Positions 32,159 through 43,298 of a stretch of DNA of 64,000 nucleotides are shown here, in pieces (the stretch's first letter is position 1; every line of letters begins with the position of its first letter). The notes beneath the pieces are model-generated. The model saw nothing but the letters and a program-made list of their open reading frames with translations, was not told the DNA's origin and made no database searches. A program made the translations under genes and the position numbers. Source of the stretch: Colletes latitarsis (lineage: Eukaryota > Arthropoda > Insecta > Hymenoptera > Colletidae); assembly GCF_051014445.1 (NCBI RefSeq), contig NW_027488377.1, positions 620,001-684,000 on the forward strand. Direction: 5' to 3'.

Positions 32159-35100
32159 TTATATCCGCAGTTTACATTCGTTTAAAAAATTAAAAATACA
32201 TAAACAAGCTGGAATATTTGGTTCAGCAACTAGCGATTCAACATTAAGTGGGAGAAACAGTTTCATATTTTGTAGCTTTTTAATTAACTTGACCCTTAAA
32301 CTGTCGTAAAGCCTGCATTGCCAAACCATATGATTGATGTCTTCGATTTCATGGTTGCATTTACATGTAGGATCGCTTATTATCTTAATGCGGGCGAGGG
32401 AGGCAGCAAGATTATAATGCCCAGACCTAATACGGTTTATTGTAACAATAAATTCTCTTCTGTGTTTCCCCCAATAGTACCAAGGTCTGCTACAGTCATT
32501 GAAATATATTTTAAGTATTTCGTCCCTTTAAAGGAACCCTGATCCGTGATTATACTCAAAGTGTTCTGTCTAGCATTTTCTTTATAAATTTCAAAAATGT
32601 CGGTAAATGGAATTTTTAAAATATCCAAGTTATTCGAAGCTATTTTGGCCAAGTTATCGACTTTCTCATTATCAATAATTCCTATATGCGACGGCACCCA
32701 GATAAATTTAAGAAAACTATTGTTCGTATTGTTGCACATAAAGTCATTGAACTTTTTTTTAATTTCAAGAGTGTACGAATTTGTTTTGATTGATATTTTT
32801 GTGGTCTGCAAGCTCTGTAGGGCACTAAGAGCGTCAGAACAAATGTATATATTGCGATGTTTGTTACTTAAGGCAATGTGTAGGGCATGGCTTAGCGCAA
32901 TACACTCGGCCGTGAACACAGAAGCGAACTTGTTTATACTTATAGTGATTTCAGTATTCATCTCGGGACACCAGCATGCTGCACCGACACAATTGTTGCC
33001 TAAAATTTTGCTTCCATCTGTGTAAATGGATAGCGCATTACTGCTTTTTATGAGTTCCGCTAGTATTTCATTGGGGTGCCCTGAAGTCTTTAGCTCATGG
33101 CCCAGCACAGTATCAACAGAAACCATGGTCATTAATGTTTCGAAACTGCAGGAGTAAATACTGCAGTTATCTTGATTACTAATGTATTTAGTAGCCTCTA
33201 GTACGCATGGGATACACAAATTAAGGATTGACTTGGATCTCGGTTGTCTATTTTTTGTTACTCTATGATAGCTTTTTACAGCTTGATGGGTGTAGGAATT
33301 GTTGTTAGTTAGCGCCTTTGTCAAAAACAAGTTGCATAAAAGTTTTGCACGTTCCCGGATAGAAATTAGTTTAGATTCTGCTAATAGGATATTCTTTAGA
33401 GTGCTTCTACGGTAACCAAGAGCAATTCTAACTGCTGAATTCTGTACTGCTTCGAGTTTTTCTAACAGAATTTTATTTCTGGGGAAGTAAATGAAGGAGC
33501 CATAATCGATAATAGAACGCACATAACTCTTATACAATGTAATCAGTGTATTGGGGCAACATCCCCAACAGGTACCTCTCAAAAATTTAATAATGTTGAG
33601 AGATTTAAAGCATCTTCCTTGTATCTGATCAACTTGAGGGGTAAAGGAAAGTTTATTAGTCGAATAATATACCGAGGAAACAGACGGTTGCGCTGGATTT
33701 TATATTATGGCCTCCGATTGTTATTTTTGAACTTCCGGGCATTATTCTTTTTTGGTTAAAGTGAATATACATAGTTTTGTTAGAGGTAAGTGTTAGGCCT
33801 AGATAATATAGATTTTCTTCAACAGTTTGAATGGCTTTTTCAAGAACTTTCTTTCCCCTCTTGGTAGAAGCAGTTTTTAAGTAGAGTGCTGTATCATCAG
33901 CAAATTGTGAAATTACTACATTTTTGGGTAGGTTTGCATTAATGTTTGAGACATAGATCACATATAAAATTGGACTAAGAACACCTCCTTGGGGAACACC
34001 TTTATGAAGGAGTCTATAATTTTCACCTAGGAAGTCAGTATGCATGTACCTTTCATGTGTAATAAATTTAACGAATCTAAGAATAGTTGATGGGCAGCCC
34101 ATATAGGCCAGTTTGGATAACAAGATGTCCACGTTTACGTTATCGAAAGCTCCTTGGACATCGAGGAAGGCCGCGAGGACTTCTTTCCTTTCTGCAAAAG
34201 CTTCTTCCACTTTGACTGCCAAACTAAGCATATTGTCGATACATGATCTTCCTCTCCTAAATCCTTGTTGGTTGCTTGGTATGAGATTGTTGTGTTCAGT
34301 CCACCATTCTAGTCGATTTTGGATGAGAGTTTCGAAGAGTTTGGACACACAGGAAGTAAGCGAGATGGGGCGCAAGCTTTTACCGTCTGCTTTTTTGATA
34401 AGGTGGACAAAGGAATTTTTCCAACTTTTGGGATAATCACTTTGTACAAACATCTGATTGTAAATGTCCAACAATAGTAATTTAAACTTGACCGGTAAGT
34501 TTTTTAACATTTCATAGTCAACTCCATCCATTCCTGGAGCTGAGTTAACTTTTTTATGCTCCAGTGCAACAATGAATTCCGTGAAGTTGAATTGAGCCTC
34601 AAAAAATTCGTTTTGTTGATGTGGAGGTAGCCAGTTGGAGTCCGTTAAGACCCACGGGGGACTTATTTTATTAATAGCTTCTTCAATTTTACTTTTATCT
34701 TGGTGGTTTTCCACCCAATGCTGAGGACTTATTTTGACCCATTTATTTTTAAAGATCCTGCACTTGTTCCACACATAGCTAGGATCTGTTTGTAGATTTA
34801 TGCTTTCAGCGAATTTTTTAAAAAACTCTCTCTTTTTCTTTTTAAAAACCTTTTTAGCTGTGGCTACGTTTTTTTTGTAAATTATTAGATCTTCTAGGTT
34901 ACCCGTATGTTCCCACTTTTTATATGATGCGCGTCGATGTCTTCGAGCTCTGTCACAGTCAGCATCCCACCAGGGAACAGGATTTCTACTATCCCTTGAA
35001 TTGTAGTTTCTTCTCCGCGGTGTACTAGATTCTATAGCTTCCGTAATTTTTTCCACAAACATTCTGTATTTTTCATGAGGTGCCAGTTGATTGTAGTTAG

Positions 35101-35909
35101 ATAGAAGAAATTTAGAATAACAAGCTTCAAGTTTTGTTGTATATATGGACCAGTCAGTACGAACTGACTTTAACTTAAAGGTCTTTTTGCTGTAGGTTTC
35201 CTTTTCTACAGCTACATTAATCCATATAGGGAAGTGATCAGATCCCCGCGTCTCGTCACGTACTTTGTGATCTAATTTATCTGAAATATTTATAGTAGAG
35301 AGGATTAAGTCGAGGTTAGATTTTGTGTTATGATATATGTCGACGTGCGTGAACGAGTCATTATTGTGTAGGAATAGATCGTGTGTTTCTATGGCTTTTT
35401 CCAAACGTGCCCCATTTGTGTCTGTAACTGCAGTTCCAGTTTTTATTATGAGAGTTAAAATCTCCTAATAGTAAGGAGCTGCTATTCAATTCTATATTTT
35501 GTAGAATAAGGTCCCATTGGTCTTGAGTGAGAATATTTCCTGGAGCTCTGTAGCAAACTAGAAGTTGCAGGGGGGGGGGATTTATGTTATTTATGCGTAG
35601 ACCACAAATTTCAGTAGCGGTGTCCGGTGTCTTCAGGTTACATATTTCTTTATACGCTAGGTATTTACGTATAAGTATAAAAGTACCACCTCCTCTTGAA
35701 TGGGTTCTGTCTTTTCTGTATGTTAAGAAGCCGGGAAAGTGAATAGCATGTTGTTCTGTAAGCCATGATTCAACGCAAATAAGTATATCAACATTTGTCA
35801 ATATTTTTCCAATTTCAGATAGTCTCTGGCGCACGCTTCTAGCATTCCAAAAAAGTATCTTAAGAGATTGATTGTTCTTATTTCGTATATCTGGGTCGCT
35901 GGGGATCAT
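32159..35909 (-). pseudogene. LINE-C ORF2: endonuclease, RT, RNase H, zinc knuckle
   Basis: The start ATG at 35909 overlaps the ORF1 stop as ATGA. Endonuclease: LKILFWNARSVR, CVESWL, LLLGDFNSHN, GSDHFPIW. Reverse transcriptase: RPISLTSCVSKLFE, GFRRGRSC, DVQGAFDNV, GVPQGGVLSPILY and FADD (QFADDTALY). RNase H: IYTDGSK, TAECIALSHAL, ICSDALSAL and WVPSHIGI...VDNLAK. The C-terminal motif CKCNHEIEDINHMVWQC is found only after changing frame. Frameshifts are needed near 35390 (end of endonuclease), near 33640 (RT thumb) and near 32480 (before the zinc knuckle), so this copy is dead. The stop at 32159-32161 is the end of the restored reading order. Confidence 0.9.
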
Positions 35910-37183
35910 TTATTGTAATATTGCGCAGAATCAGATAATGCTTTTATTTGAGGGTCATCGGTAGAATATGAATCATCGCTCGATTCACCCTGTATTTGCA
36001 GTTCTGGAGTGCGTAAACGTTTAACTATTCTAGTTACTCGACTTTTCAAGGATCGTTCTGTAAGGTGGCCCTTAATTTCTGTTAGCATGTTTGCGAGGGC
36101 ATGTATATCTTTAGTGTAGTTAATAGCAATACCTGGAGTATCTGAGTTTTCGTAGGTATCTAGCAAAAAATTAGTGATGCGTTTGAAATCAAGTGGAAAT
36201 TTCTGTAGGTTAGCCAGAATATAATCTTTAGCAGGAAGTAATTGTCTTGTCACGTCGTCCAAAGTAATTTCAGATGAACCAGATTTTTTCAATTTTTTAA
36301 CAGTATTAGTTTGGCTATTGTGTGTTGTTTTGGCGACCTTATTTCCTTCAGAACCTTGATCTGAACTGATAATAGAAGATAGAGAAAGAGGTCTTTTGGT
36401 ATATGCCGGAGGAGGCATGGAGAGGATTGTAAAATTCGGCTCTATAGTTGCAGTCGAGCATTCGGTAGTGTTTCGCACTGAATCTTTTTCTATAACATGA
36501 GTGACTGCCTGTATATTTATTTTCATATTTTCTTCAGGTTTTGAAATCCCTAGAGCGCTACTATTGTTTGTGGAATCTATAGTTTTACAGTACCTAGCGA
36601 GATGCCCCTCTTCATGGCATAAAAAACATGTTAACTTCTCCGTTGATAGATAAATCCAGTAAACTGTATCATCATAATTAATTTTCAGAGTTTCCGGTAA
36701 TTTAGAAACGTCTTCAGGCTGTATAAACATTTGTCTTCTGAAGCTTAGCACGTGACTGTAGTTAGGGTCACTCATTCCTGCTCTGATAAATGTTATCTGC
36801 GAGCTTAACTTGATTTTGAGCTTGTCTAGTTCGTTTTCAATTAAGCTGTGGGGGATTATTGGGCATACGTTTGACAATATTATTCTTTTAGATTTTGTAA
36901 TTAATGGTCGTATTTCAAGAACATGCGGACCAATGTTTACTTTAGCATTACTATCAGTAAGTTTGTCAGCTATCTCCTTACTATTCAAGTACATGCAAAC
37001 TCGTCCATGTGAAATGCAAGATGCAAATCTAATATTTTTTGGATCCGTTAGCTTTCCCACTGCCACTGTGTACTCCTGAATAGAGATTCCTTCAATGGAA
37101 TCAATTATTATTGCCTGTTCTTTAGTCGGAAAATATACTTGTTGAGCCATTTGTGCGTAGGTTTTTGGTACATTCGGATTCAT
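35906..37183 (-). CDS. LINE-C ORF1 (Gag-like protein, one zinc knuckle)
   Basis: Intact 425-codon frame. The ATG at 37183 opens MNPNVPKTYAQMAQQVY and is the first ATG after the short 5' UTR. Residues 30-180 resemble the RNA-binding Gag domain of I/Jockey-type ORF1 proteins (DPKNIRFASCISHGRVCMYL). A single CCHC knuckle (CFLCHEEGHLARYC) is at residues 186-199. The rest is polar and basic, with a KR-rich stretch near residue 370. It is expected to coat the LINE RNA in the nucleoprotein particle. The stop overlaps the ORF2 start by ATGA, so ORF2 could be made by reinitiation. It is the only ORF1 here with no visible lesion besides that of LINE-B. Confidence 0.85.
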   Translation of the reverse strand: MNPNVPKTYAQMAQQVYFPTKEQAIIIDSIEGISIQEYTVAVGKLTDPKNIRFASCISHGRVCMYLNSKEIADKLTDSNAKVNIGPHVLEIRPLITKSKRIILSNVCPIIPHSLIENELDKLKIKLSSQITFIRAGMSDPNYSHVLSFRRQMFIQPEDVSKLPETLKINYDDTVYWIYLSTEKLTCFLCHEEGHLARYCKTIDSTNNSSALGISKPEENMKINIQAVTHVIEKDSVRNTTECSTATIEPNFTILSMPPPAYTKRPLSLSSIISSDQGSEGNKVAKTTHNSQTNTVKKLKKSGSSEITLDDVTRQLLPAKDYILANLQKFPLDFKRITNFLLDTYENSDTPGIAINYTKDIHALANMLTEIKGHLTERSLKSRVTRIVKRLRTPELQIQGESSDDSYSTDDPQIKALSDSAQYYNK

Positions 37184-37337
37184 GGTTGTTTTCTATACGT
37201 GGAACAGTGCCCCTGAAACCAGAAACACTTTCCTTCTCTCTCACACACTTTAAACGAACACTCGCGTATCGCTCGCAATCTGAACCAGGACAATAATATA
37301 AACACGTCCGTGCTCGACGGTAGCTCGCGCTTGACTC

Positions 37338-38605
37338 CCTAACCTAATATATTGTTCGGCTTTCATTAAATGTAAATCGCTACCCATATCTATAAACGCT
37401 ACTATCTGCTTACCTAGCAATGTAACAGGCTTGTATACTTTATTGTCCTGAACGGCCACTGCCGTATACTCGTTTACCTGCTTGTGCTGCCCCTTCTTAC
37501 AATCCATGGCTCTGTGTCCGAAGTCTCGGCAAGCGAAACATCTTGGCCCTTTGCTTTTAACAGGACAGTCTACACCTCGATGGTTCCTCTCACCGCAATT
37601 GAAGCATCGTAATTGGTTATTCGGCACTTCTTTAACGTCTTGCTTTATTGTCTTCACTGGTGACCACTTGCTTTCCTTTGGCTTGATCGCTGGGTTGAAC
37701 GGCAATGATCTTCCTTGCAAGGAAATCCTATCGAATGCTGCTAACAGTTCCCCCTTAGTTGCTATCTTCTGCACTCGCGCCAGATCCCTTAATCCTCGAT
37801 CAGGTATTCCTTCTATAATGTACTCTATCATTTCTGCGTCACTGATAGGTACGCGATATCCTAAAATCACTTTTTGATGTACATATTCGCTGAACGTTTC
37901 TTCTTTCCTCCAAACACGCGCCTCAAAACGTCGTCTCATCTCAAGAACGCTTCCAGGATGGTAAAACATTTCCTGTAGATTCCTCAGTAATTCTTCTACT
38001 GACATTGCAATATGTTCAGGTTTCGAATGTAATCACTCAAGTGCATTACCCTTCAGTCGCGATCCCATCAACAGTTTAGCCATATCATCCGTCAGTTGAT
38101 ACGTCATTTTCAATGTTTGAACTTGACGCTCCCACGTGACGAATGTATTGCTACTTCCATCAAAATAACTTAATAAATCCGCAATGGCAGAGATATTTAC
38201 CGGTGGCGGTCGTCTTTGCCCCGTCGGTACGCTTGTTGATTCCCCTGCCTCACCTCTATCGAGATTAAGCCTCTGCATTTCTCGAAGTAATGCAATTTGT
38301 TGGCGAGCTAAATCAAGCTACCGCTCTACTAGTTGTTTCTCTCTTTGTGCAAGTTCCATTTCTCGCCGCATCTGTACCATATCACTTGCGTATCCTGAAC
38401 TATTGTCACTCGCAGTTTCTTCGACCACGCTGCTTGTACATACTTTTAACCATTCGCCGGTCGGATCGGCTTCATGCAGCCGCTGAATCAATTCCGCTTT
38501 CAAACCAGATATTGAAAGTCCCTTCTCTCGTAATTTTTCTTTCAATTCTGCGATGCAGAAATCACTTGCATCCCTCCTTACTGAAGCCATTTTATTGACC
38601 ACCAC
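37338..38605 (-). pseudogene. gag: Gypsy gag and start of protease, with two in-frame stops
   Basis: Structural protein frame; the likely start is the ATG at 38590 (MASVRRDASDF) or the one at 38605. The N-terminus has a SAP-like helix-turn-helix (LKEKLREKGLSISGLKAEL). Two zinc knuckles, CFNCGERNHRGVDC and CFACRDFGHRAMDC, mark the nucleocapsid. The frame then enters the aspartic protease (FIDMGSDLHLM). The usual Asp-Thr-Gly reads Asp-Met-Gly, so the protease may be inactive. Two stop codons interrupt one constant frame: a TAG near 38315 and a TGA near 38033, probably from TGG (context ALE-stop-LHSKPEHI). LINE-C inserted directly after AEQYIRLG, and the same residues reappear at the start of the downstream frame because they are the target duplication. 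Confidence 0.87.
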
Positions 38606-38745
38606 AACTATGAATCGTCACTTTCCACACTAGTCCGCGCAGTACACACTCTACACTTTCACCTCAACCCTTTTAAGTAAACTCTGTTCTCACAATACTT
38701 TACTGTCCACACTAAGCATTCTGCTACGACTCGGTTTAAATTCTG

Positions 38746-38763
38746 ACCGCGGACCAGCCCCCA
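38746..38763 (-). other. Primer-binding site of the gypsy element, probably tRNA-Pro
   Basis: Just inside the 5' LTR the minus strand reads TGGGGGCTGGTCCGCGGT. It starts with TGG, complementary to the CCA end of a tRNA, and resembles the proline-tRNA type of site with a few mismatches. The tRNA assignment is from general knowledge and was not checked against a tRNA set. Confidence 0.5.
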
Positions 38764-38767
38764 ATTT

Positions 38768-39073
38768 TGTAGAAAATGAAATTAAAATAGAATACAAGAT
38801 GTTAAGATTACTTGAACATGAAATAAAATAAAGGTGGTAAAAATATAACTCGCTATATCTTAACTCGCTCGTGTGGACTCTTCGACGGTTCGCTCGACTC
38901 TGCCCTTTTTTCCCAGGGCCAGCCACGTGCGTCTTCAAACCGAATGACGCCACCCACAACATTGACGGCATCGGCATCGATACCATTGCATAAACAATCA
39001 TTCGGCTCCAAGCATTCGTCGCCTACTCATACCACTCATGATTCACCCATACCATACACACACACACACCACA
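38768..39073 (-). repeat. 5' LTR of the gypsy element
   Basis: 306 bp, partner of 28767-29057. The CRE-like site is broken here (TGACGGCA at 38963-38970). The outer edge is CACCACA followed by CTAG and satellite. Confidence 0.9.
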
Positions 39074-41776
39074 CTAGCTTACTCCTTACTCACTGGCATA
39101 CTGCTTGCGTACTAGCTTACAACTTGCTTAACAGCTTACTGCTTGCTAACTAGCCTACCGGTTACTTACTAACCTACTGCTTGCTTTCTAGCATACTGCT
39201 TCCTTACTAGCTTCCTGCTCGCTTACTAGCTCAGTGCTTGCTTACCAGATGACTGGATACTTACTAGCCTACTGCTTGCTTACTAGCATACCACCTCCTA
39301 ACTAGCTTGCTGCCTGCTCACCAGCCTACAGCTTTCTTACTATCTAACTGCTATCTTACAAGCCTGCTGCTTGCTTACTAGCTTACAGGTTACTTACTAG
39401 GTTACTGCTTGCTTACTAGCTTACTGCTTGCTTACTAGCATGCTGCTTCCTTACTAGCTAATTGCTTTCTTACTAGCCAGATGCTTGCTTACTAGCTTAC
39501 CTGTTGCAAACGAGATTACGCCTTGATTAATAGCAGGCTGCATTCTTACTAGCTTCCTGCTCACTTACTAGCTCAAGGCTTGCTTACTATCAAACTGCTT
39601 TCTTACTAGCCTGCTCCTTGCATTCTAGATTACAGCTGGCATCCAAGCTTACTGCTAGCTTATTTGCTTACTGCTTGCATACTAGCCAGCTGCTTGTTTC
39701 CTAGCTTAGTACTTCCTTACTATCTTCCTGCTTGCTTACTAACTCGCTGTTTGCTTACTAGCTTACCGCTTGCTTACTTGCTTACTGCTAGCTTACTCGC
39801 TTCCTGCTTGCTTACTAGCCTGCTGCTTGCTTACTAGCACGCTGCATGCTATCTAGCTTACTGCATGCACAATAGCTAACTGCATTCTTAATAGCCTGCT
39901 TCTTGCTTTTTAGCTTACTCCTTGCTTACTAGCCTGCTGCTTGCTTAATAGCTTGCTACTTGCTTACATGCTAATTGCTTCCATTCCTGCTTACTGCTTG
40001 CTTACTAGCTCACTGCTAGCATAATGGCTTACTGCTTGCTTAATAGTTAACTGCTTTCTTACTAGCCTGCTGCTTACTTTCTAGCTTAGTGCTTGCTTAC
40101 TAGCTTGCTACTTGCTTTCGAGCTAACAGCATGCTTACTAGCTTACTGCTTGCTAACTAGCTTCCTGCTCCCTTAGTAGCTCATTGCTTGCTTACTAGCT
40201 TAATGCTAGCTCACTCTCTTGTTGCTTCCTTAACACTTTCCTGCTCGCTAACTAGCTTGCTGCTTCCTTACTAGATTCAAGCTCTCTTACTAGCTCATTT
40301 CTTGCTTACTAGCTTACTGCATGACTATTAGCTTACTCCTTGCTTAGTAGCTAATTGCTTTCTAACTACCTTCCAGCTTTTCTCCTAACTTACTGATTTC
40401 TTACAAGACTAATGTTTCCTTACTAGCTTACTGCTTGCCTGCTATCTTGCTGCTTGCTTTGTACCTTCCTGATTCCTTCCTAACTTACTGCTTTCCTACT
40501 AGCCGAAAGATTCCTTACTAGTTTCCTGCATGCTTACTAGCCCATTTCTTGCTTACTAGCTAATTGCATTCTTACTAGCCTGTTCCTTGCTTACTAGCTT
40601 ACGTCGTTGTTACTAACTTACTGCTCTGTTACTAGCTTGCTGCTTGCGTACTAGCTTACTGCTGGCTTACTAGCATACTGGTTTGTTACTAGTTTACTAC
40701 ATGCCTACTGGCTAACTGCCATCATACAAGCTTACTGCTTGCTAACTAGCTTACAGGTTGCTTACTAGCTTAGTGCGTGCCTACCAGCATACTGCTTCCG
40801 TACTGGCTCTCAGCTCGCTTACGTGCTCACGGTTCGCTTACTAACTTGCTCCTTGCTTTCTAGTTTACTGCTTACCTTCTAGCACACTGCAGCCTTACCA
40901 GCTTACTGCTCGCTTATTAGCTCACAGCTTGCTTACTAGCCCGCTGCTTGCTTTCTAGCATACTGCTTCCTTACTAGATTGCTGCTTGCTTACCACCTTA
41001 CTACCTGCTAACCAGCTAACAGGAAGCTTAGGAGCATTCTGCTCCCATACAAGGTCCCTGCTCGCTTACTAACTTACTGCTTGATACTAGCTCACTGCTT
41101 GCTTACTAGCTTACTTCTTGCTTACTAGCATACAGCTTTCTTACTAGTTAACTGCTTTCTGACTAGCCTCCTTCATGCTTACAAGCTTCCTGCTTGCTTA
41201 CTAACTTACTGCTTGCTTTCTACATAAGTGTGTTCCTACTACATTCCTGCTTCCTTCCTAACTTACTGCTTTCATACTAAATTATTGAACCCTTACTAGC
41301 CTCCTGCTTGTTTGCTAGCTTACTGCATTCTTACCTGCTTACTACTTGCTTGCTAGCTTACTGCTTCCTTACTAGCTTCCAGCATGCTTACTAGCATACT
41401 GCTATCATACTAGCTAGAAGCTTTCTGACTAGCCTGCTGCTTGCGTACAAGCTTACTGTTTGCTTAGTAGCTTATTGCTTGCTTACTAGCCTACTGCTTC
41501 CTTCCTAGCCAGCTGCTTGCATTCTAGCATACTGCTTCCTTACTGGCTCCCTGCATACTTACTAGCTTACTGGTTCCTTAATAGCTAATTGCTAGCTTAC
41601 TAGCATTCTGCCGTCTTACTAGGTCCTTGCTCGCTTTCTAGCTTCCTCCTCGCTTACTTGCTCACTGCTTGCTTACTAGCTTCCTGCTTGCGTACTAGCT
41701 TACTGCTTGCTTACTAGCCTGCTGCTTCCTTACTAGCATACTGCAACCTTACTGGCTTTCTCCTCGCTAACAAGCT
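39074..41776 (+). repeat. 19-bp satellite, block 8
   Basis: 2.7 kb, same polarity. It is joined directly to the 3' UTR of a LINE-A copy at about 41776, without a poly-T or target duplication. Confidence 0.95.
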
Positions 41777-43298
41777 CGCCCCATTTTTACCCCTCGGCGG
41801 CTGGTGGTTGGTGGCCGCTCCATGCCACCGAGGGTGCCTTCCGATGCGCCGGACCGGAATTGGGGTTGCACTCCCACTTCGGTCCGATCCCGCGCCTCGT
41901 GGCTGAAGCAGGCTCCCTTCAGGAACCCCCTCCCAGCCAGGGTCATCCGCCACGCCGCGGTGGCTACCCACGACGCCCGGTGCCTGGGCGGCTCCCTCCT
42001 TCCACCAAACGAGCACGAGCCTCAGCACGCCGCTGAAGCTCGCGCTCCCTGCCCGCGGCCTCCTTCTACAACATTACTTTTTCGCAGAAGGAGGCCACGG
42101 CCCTCCACTTTCGCTCGCTGCCGGGCATGGCGCGTACCATGCCCGGCAGCGAGACATCCCGCCCGATGACGCCGACCAGGACACGGCGCTCCCCCTCCCA
42201 CGCAGGGCACACATCGAGGGTGTGTTCAGCCGTGTCCTGCTCAGCGTCACAATGGCAGCAACGCGCCGTCGGCTCCTTCCCTATCCGGCACAGGTATCTC
42301 CCGAAGCTGCCATGCCCGGAGAACACCTGTGCCATCCGGTAAGTAAGGCTTCCATGGCCGCTGTCCAGCCACTCACTCAGAAGTGGCCGAACAGCCCCGA
42401 CTTGTCCGGTGCCCCGCAGTAGGCAGGGCCAACCGCTCGTGCCACGCGAGCATCACGAACTGCCGGACCTGGCGCTTCAAATCGCCCCATGCAGGTTCCG
42501 GCACTCCTTGGACCGCTCCCACCCCCGCGGGACGGTCGACGCGGTGACGATACAGCACCGCGTGCGACCGCGCGAGGAGGTCCATGGGCGGCATCCCCGC
42601 AAGAACCGTCGCGGCCACATACGACACGGTCCGGTACCCGCGGACGACCCGCAACGCCCTCCGCCTCTGCACCCGACGCAGTATCGTCATGCTGCGCCGG
42701 GAGGCCGCCAGGGCCACCGACTGTACCATTGCCACATGGAGGCGGCGCACTCTGCCAGCCGGGCCCCCAGCTTGGGTAGTAATCGGCCTAAAGCCGCGAC
42801 CATCCCCTCCAAGCGTGGAACCAGGCAGCGAAAATGCTCCTCGAAGCGCCAGTGGCTATCGAGAATCAACCCCAGATACCTCATGTGGGGCTTCACCTCG
42901 ATATCAGCCTCACCCACCTGCATCAGGGGTGGGGGGGGGGGGCGAATCCTGCCGAGGTGAATGGAACGCTATAACCTCAGTCTGATGGATCACCACCTTC
43001 ATTCCCATCCCCCTGATCCGGCCGACGACTCGCTGCGCCCCCACCTCCGCGCGGCGCTTGGCCCTCCCCAGTGCGCCCTGACGGCCAGCACCAGTGTGTC
43101 ATCTGCATAACACCCGGCGCTGACGCCGTCAGGGAGGTCGACCCGCAACACCTTATCGTATGCGACGTTCCACAGGAGTGGCCCGAGGACCGATCCCTGC
43201 GGAACGCCACAGTACACCTCCCTCCGCATATCTCCATCCCGGCCCGGATACTCGATCCACCTGCCACGGAGATAATCCCCGACGACTGCCCTGAGATA
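41777..43298 (-). mobile_element. LINE-A copy 3 (R1 clade), truncated at both ends
   Basis: Matches the 3' half of ORF2 and part of the 3' UTR of the full-length copy (about 45655-47180). The 5' truncation at 43298 abuts LINE-B ORF2 (after RAQRHLLI), as expected of a 5'-truncated insertion. The 3' end lacks about 360 bp of UTR and the poly-A tail and meets the satellite directly. The remaining 3' part of LINE-B is missing too, so a later deletion removed both. Confidence 0.85.
41960..43298 (-). pseudogene. LINE-A copy 3 ORF2 remnant (RT end and zinc knuckle)
   Basis: Pieces in three frames. One runs from VPQGSVLGPLLWN through YADD (about 43229-42999). The RT thumb follows (42923-42687). The end has CHCDAEQDTAEHTLDVC (42335-42066). 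A long G run near 42930-42943 breaks the frame at the same place where the full-length copy is also shifted. About 36 bp coding for LYGAPVWADDLA have been deleted near 42717. There is an early stop after EKVML. It is a decayed, non-functional copy. Confidence 0.8.

Larger units (their letters stand above)
32088..37337 (-). mobile_element. LINE-C, I-like non-LTR retrotransposon inside gypsy
   Basis: Full-length 5.25-kb LINE with a poly-A tail (poly-T at 32088-32102 on the plus strand) and a 16-bp target duplication CCTAACCTAATATATT (32072-32087 and 37338-37353). ORF1 is 37183-35906 and ORF2 is 35909-32159. The 5' UTR is only about 154 bp. ORF2 carries endonuclease, reverse transcriptase, RNase H and a C-terminal zinc knuckle, the domain set of the I group (I, LOA and relatives); Jockey-type elements lack the RNase H. 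It landed in the protease codons of the gypsy element. Confidence 0.92.
28767..39073 (-). mobile_element. Ty3/gypsy LTR retrotransposon, split by LINE-C
   Basis: LTRs at 28767-29057 and 38768-39073 bound a minus-strand gag-protease-RT-RNase H-integrase unit. Target duplication is CTAG (28763-28766 and 39074-39077). The LTRs begin TGTAG and end CACCACA in plus orientation; they differ by about a dozen substitutions and a 15-bp indel, so the insertion is not recent. Without LINE-C the element would be about 5.0 kb. No envelope-like frame is seen. The order RT-RNase H-integrase defines Ty3/gypsy and excludes Ty1/copia. Confidence 0.93.

Noticed and set aside
28767..39073. Envelope gene in the gypsy element
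   Set aside because: The pol frame ends within 30 bp of the 3' LTR, so there is no room for one.
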